Of a stretch of 64,000 bases of DNA, positions 61,158-64,000 are shown piece by piece; the first letter of the stretch is position 1, and each line of letters starts with the position of its first letter. The notes beneath the pieces are model-generated. The model worked only from the letters and a program-made list of their open reading frames with translations. It searched no databases and was not told the DNA's origin. Location of the stretch: NCBI GenBank assembly GCA_023381695.1, contig JAMCQP010000083.1:69165-133164 (forward strand), given 5' to 3'. This DNA is from Bacillota bacterium (GTDB lineage Bacteria > Bacillota > UBA5301 > JAMCQP01). The translations under genes and the position numbers were made by a program.

Positions 61158-62380
61158 TGGCGAAGATTGATTTCTTGGCGAAAGAACTTGATCTTTTACG
61201 GGAACAGGGTCTTTTCAACACCATCCGGACCATAGACGGCCCACAGGGTGCGTGGTTTGTAGCCGACGGAAAAAGAGTCTTGAACCTTTGCTCCAACAAC
61301 TATTTGGGTTTCGCCAATAGCCCGTTGCTCAAAAAAGCTGCAAAACAGGCCATAAATAAATATGGCGTGGGTTCTGGAGCGGTAAGGACCATAGCGGGAA
61401 CCCAGACCATCCACCTGGAACTGGAGAAAAAGCTGGCCGAGTTTAAGCATGCGCCCGCCAGCATAGTCCTGCAGGGAGGGTTTAACGCCAATTTGGCGGT
61501 CATCCCCACGATTACCGGGGAAGGGGACCTGATTTTCTCGGACGAATTAAACCATGCCAGCATTATCGATGGTTGCAGGTTGTCCAAAGCCAGGGTTGTC
61601 AGATACCTTCATAATAATGCGGAAGATCTCCGGAAAAAGATTAAAGAAGAAATGAAAGATGCCCGGCGGATGTTGATCGTGACTGATGGCGTGTTCAGCA
61701 TGAACGGCGATATAGCTCCTCTGCCAGACCTCGTGGAAGTGGCTGACGAATTCGGAGCCATGGTGATGGTGGATGATGCCCATGGCGAAGGAGTTCTGGG
61801 TGAGGGGGGAAGAGGCATCGTGAATCATTTTGGGCTTGAGGGCAAAGTGGAGATCGAAGTCGGCACGCTTTCAAAAGCTTTCGGAGTTGTGGGCGGCTAT
61901 GTTACCGGTCCTCAAGTACTCATCGATTACCTGAAACAGCGTGGACGCCCCTTCCTTTTCAGCACCGGCCTTTCTCCGGCGGATGCTGCCGCGGCCGTTG
62001 CTGCCGTGGATGTCTTGCTCCAAGGAGACAAACTGGTAAAGAAATTGTGGGCTAACGCTGAGTATTTCCGGGGGGGGCTGAAAGCCGCGGGATTTGCCAC
62101 AGGTGAAAGCCAAACGCCCATCATTCCGGTAATTTTGGGAGATGAGAAACTGGCTTCCGAATTCTCAAAGACCTTGTTTGCCGGGAGAATTTTTGCCCAG
62201 TCCATAGCTTACCCCACGGTTGAAAGGGGCAAAGCACGCATTCGCTGCATGATCTCCGCGGTTCACGAGAAAAAAGATCTGGATTTCGCCCTGGAAAAGT
62301 TCACTGAAGCCGGGAAACGGCTGGGGGTCCTGACGGCCGAGCGGTCTTCAGTCAACTCGGGAAATCGTCAAAATATTTGA
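61157..62380 (+). CDS. kbl: Glycine C-acetyltransferase (2-amino-3-ketobutyrate CoA ligase)
   Basis: A 407-aa PLP enzyme of the alpha-oxoamine synthase family. PLP Lys240 is in 'VGTLSKAFG', the Asp/His pair in '[16 protein letters not shown]', and '[11 protein letters not shown]' and '[17 protein letters not shown]' are typical. With Tdh it splits threonine to glycine and acetyl-CoA. Other family members make KAPA or aminolevulinate, but pairing with tdh settles the call. It begins at ATG overlapping the tdh stop. Confidence 0.94.
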   Translation: MAKIDFLAKELDLLREQGLFNTIRTIDGPQGAWFVADGKRVLNLCSNNYLGFANSPLLKKAAKQAINKYGVGSGAVRTIAGTQTIHLELEKKLAEFKHAPASIVLQGGFNANLAVIPTITGEGDLIFSDELNHASIIDGCRLSKARVVRYLHNNAEDLRKKIKEEMKDARRMLIVTDGVFSMNGDIAPLPDLVEVADEFGAMVMVDDAHGEGVLGEGGRGIVNHFGLEGKVEIEVGTLSKAFGVVGGYVTGPQVLIDYLKQRGRPFLFSTGLSPADAAAAVAAVDVLLQGDKLVKKLWANAEYFRGGLKAAGFATGESQTPIIPVILGDEKLASEFSKTLFAGRIFAQSIAYPTVERGKARIRCMISAVHEKKDLDFALEKFTEAGKRLGVLTAERSSVNSGNRQNI

Positions 62381-62465
62381 AGAGAATTCATTACATTTCA
62401 AGATCCGGCCAATAGTTCATAGGCAGGAAAATACTCATAAACGGCGAAATATCTTATCAAAGTCT

Positions 62466-62481
62466 ATGCGAACGTTTGCAT
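62466..62481 (+). promoter_or_regulatory. LacI/PurR-type operator before the maltose-type binding protein gene
   Basis: ATGCGAACGTTTGCAT is a near-perfect 16-base palindrome, with one pair off, built on the AACGTT core used by LacI-family sugar regulators. It lies about 47 bases before the start. No LacI-type gene is in the window. Confidence 0.65.
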
Positions 62482-62527
62482 TGCCGGGCAGTCCATGATT
62501 TCCAAAGAAGAAAGGAGCAGCATCAAG

Positions 62528-63733
62528 ATGAAAAAGGCGATTGTTTTGTTTCTAGCTCTCTCTTTGCTGGTTGTTGCGGCCGCGCTGCCGGCGGCTGCTT
62601 CCCAGGCGGGCAAACTCCTGATCTGGGCGGACGCCGTGCGCACGCCGGTGTTAAAGACGGCGGCGGAATCTTTCACCAGGGAGTACAAGATTCCGGTGGA
62701 CATCGTGGAGGTTCCGTTTGGAGACATTCGCGGGAAGCTGGCCACGGCCGGGCCCGCCGGCGAGGGTCCGGACATTGTCGTGGGACCCCACGACTGGCTG
62801 GGTGAGCTGGTGGCCAACGGGCTTATCGCGCCCATCGATCTGGGTTCCGAAAAGTCGAAGTTCGTCCCGGTGACCGTGGAGGCGTTCACCTACAACAACA
62901 AGCTCTATGGGCTGCCGTACGCCATGGAAGCGATTGCGCTCATCTACAACAAGAAGATGGTTCCCACCCCGCCAAAGACGTTCGAAGAGCTCATCGCCAT
63001 GGCCAGGAAGTTGACGGATAAGAAACAGGGTACTTACGGGTACATGCTGCCGGGCGCGGATGCTTACCATTCCTATCCCATCATCAGCGCGTTTGGCGGT
63101 TATATCTTCGGGCGGGACGCCGGCGGCAACTTTAACCCGAAGGATGTCGGCCTCGACAGCCCGGGCGCGGTAAAGGGCGCCCGGTTCATCGAGAGGCTGA
63201 TCAAGGAGGGCGTACAACCCAGGGGCGCGGACTACAACACCATGGCCAACCTGTTCAAGGAAGGCAAGCTTGGCATGATGATCACCGGCCCCTGGGAGAT
63301 CGCCAACGCCAGGGCGGCCAGGATCAACTACGGCGTGGCCAGGATCCCGGCCATCGAAGGCAAGAAGCCCCGGCCGTTCGTCGGCGTGCAGGGCTTCATG
63401 GTCAGCGCGCACAGCAAGAATGTGGTGCTGGCCAACGAATTCCTGAAGGGCTTTGTGGCGACGAAAGACGTCATGCTGGCGCTCTACAAGCAAGATCCGC
63501 GCATTCCCGCCTACAAGCCGGCGCTGGAGGCCGTGGACGACAACCCCGACCTCAAGGCATTTGCGGCCAGCGCTTCGGACGGGCAGCCCATGCCGAGCAT
63601 TCCGGAGATGAGCGCGGTCTGGGGCGCCTACAACGACAAGCTGAGCCTGATTCTCAACGGCGAGCAGACCCCGGACAAGGCGATGAAGGATCTGGCGGCA
63701 CAGGTCCGCAAGGCGATTGAGGGCAAGAAATAA
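62528..63733 (+). CDS. Maltose/maltodextrin-type ABC transporter substrate-binding protein
   Basis: A 401-aa family 1 binding protein with a signal peptide ('AIVLFLALSLLVVAAALPAAA') and MalE-like stretches: 'LLIWADAVRTPVLKTAAESFTREYKIPVDIVEVPFGDIRGKLATAGPAGEGPDIVVGPHDWLGELVANGLIAPIDL', 'TYNNKLYGLPYAMEAIALIYNKKMV' and 'GMMITGPWEIANARAARINYGVARIPAIEG'. The ATG at 62528 follows AGGAG; the track start is eleven codons early. malF follows, and a LacI-type operator precedes it. Confidence 0.9.
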   Translation: MKKAIVLFLALSLLVVAAALPAAASQAGKLLIWADAVRTPVLKTAAESFTREYKIPVDIVEVPFGDIRGKLATAGPAGEGPDIVVGPHDWLGELVANGLIAPIDLGSEKSKFVPVTVEAFTYNNKLYGLPYAMEAIALIYNKKMVPTPPKTFEELIAMARKLTDKKQGTYGYMLPGADAYHSYPIISAFGGYIFGRDAGGNFNPKDVGLDSPGAVKGARFIERLIKEGVQPRGADYNTMANLFKEGKLGMMITGPWEIANARAARINYGVARIPAIEGKKPRPFVGVQGFMVSAHSKNVVLANEFLKGFVATKDVMLALYKQDPRIPAYKPALEAVDDNPDLKAFAASASDGQPMPSIPEMSAVWGAYNDKLSLILNGEQTPDKAMKDLAAQVRKAIEGKK

Positions 63734-63760
63734 TCGCCCGTAAGTCAGGAGGTGAAGGGG

Positions 63761-63775
63761 GGCCGATCCCCGGCC
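63761..63775 (+). other. Small hairpin between the binding-protein gene and malF
   Basis: GGCCG and CGGCC pair around an ATCCC loop. It is the third hairpin in the window at a binding-protein/permease border, though the weakest. Confidence 0.4.
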
Positions 63776-63836
63776 GCGGTCATTCAAGGCGATAGTCCAG
63801 GCATGGCGTCAACGGCTCCCGGCGGCCCCTCTCTGG

Positions 63837-64000
63837 ATGTTCAGGTTTTCCGGACTACTCTTGAAAATAGCGGCGCTGGGGGTTTTTGACGCTCTGGCCG
63901 TCTGGGCGGCGGCCGGCCTCCTGGCCTGGCATAACTACGGGCTGGCCGCGGCCCTTTTGATCGGCGCCGCTCTTATAAATTACGCCGTCTTCAACCCCAA
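63837..64000 (+). CDS. malF: Maltose-type ABC transporter permease MalF (3' end beyond window)
   Basis: The frame from ATG 63837 reads 'MFRFSGLLLKIAALGVFDALAVWAAAGLLAWHNYGLAAALLIGAALINYAVFNP' and runs off the window. Two membrane helices and a short turn match the start of MalF, which is longer at the N terminus than MalG. No good Shine-Dalgarno precedes this ATG, while AGGAGGTGA at 63748 faces only an out-of-frame GTG, so the true start is uncertain. It was too short for the ORF track. Confidence 0.7.
   Translation, partial: MFRFSGLLLKIAALGVFDALAVWAAAGLLAWHNYGLAAALLIGAALINYAVFNP

Overview
The window looks like a chromosomal segment of a Bacillota (Clostridia) bacterium. Three things point there. 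The cell-shape and division block has the order maf-radC-mreBCD-mrdA-minCDE-rodA-M50 protease-radical SAM pair-rng-rplU-prp-rpmA. The L27 precursor carries the N-terminal extension that is cut by Prp. There is also a SpoIVFB-type M50 protease. The dsr genes add dissimilatory sulfite reduction, so an anaerobic sulfite or sulfate reducer of the Desulfotomaculia/Moorellia kind is the best guess. This lineage call is inference and no rRNA is present.

Layout. 0-6.3 kb: a partial DUF624-like membrane protein, AzlCD, a ThiF/LarE pair, a CsoR-type regulator, a small DMT transporter and aspartase. 6.5-24.1 kb: the conserved shape, division and ribosomal block. Here mreB carries a one-base frameshift and the SpoIVFA-like partner of the M50 protease is only 92 aa, with no M23 domain. 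24.1-38.7 kb: a long dsr operon with its own promoter and a structured leader. Its order is RsbRD_N protein, dsrMKJOP, ferredoxin, dsrAB, dsrC, a second dsrM-dsrK pair, dsrN, then a YeiH-type transporter and a nitrilase-family hydrolase. No dsrD is seen. The operon lies directly after rpmA, where obg usually follows. 38.8-51.5 kb (minus strand): a peptide-use island with two SBP-plus-two-permease transporter sets lacking ATPases, an M19 dipeptidase, a proline iminopeptidase-like hydrolase, M20 and M24 family proteins and an Lrp/AsnC regulator. 51.9-53.6 kb (minus): a chemoreceptor. 53.9-62.4 kb: an IclR regulator, a complete branched-chain-type amino-acid ABC transporter, a creatininase-family protein, threonine dehydrogenase and 2-amino-3-ketobutyrate CoA ligase. 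62.5-64 kb: a maltose-type binding protein behind a LacI-type operator, then the start of malF.

How they work together. Peptides and amino acids are taken up, hydrolysed and oxidised (aspartase, Tdh-Kbl), supplying reductant. DsrAB reduces sulfite to DsrC-bound trisulfide, which DsrMKJOP, or the second DsrMK, reduces with quinol electrons. DsrN amidates the siroheme of DsrAB.

The points most worth a second look are the merged operon with both kinds of DsrMK module and no dsrD, its leader and dsrB-dsrC hairpin, the dsrK2/dsrN overlap, the mreB frameshift, the shortened SpoIVFA-like gene, and the changed metal ligands in the adjacent M20 and M24 proteins. No tRNA, rRNA, CRISPR array, insertion sequence or phage gene was recognised.
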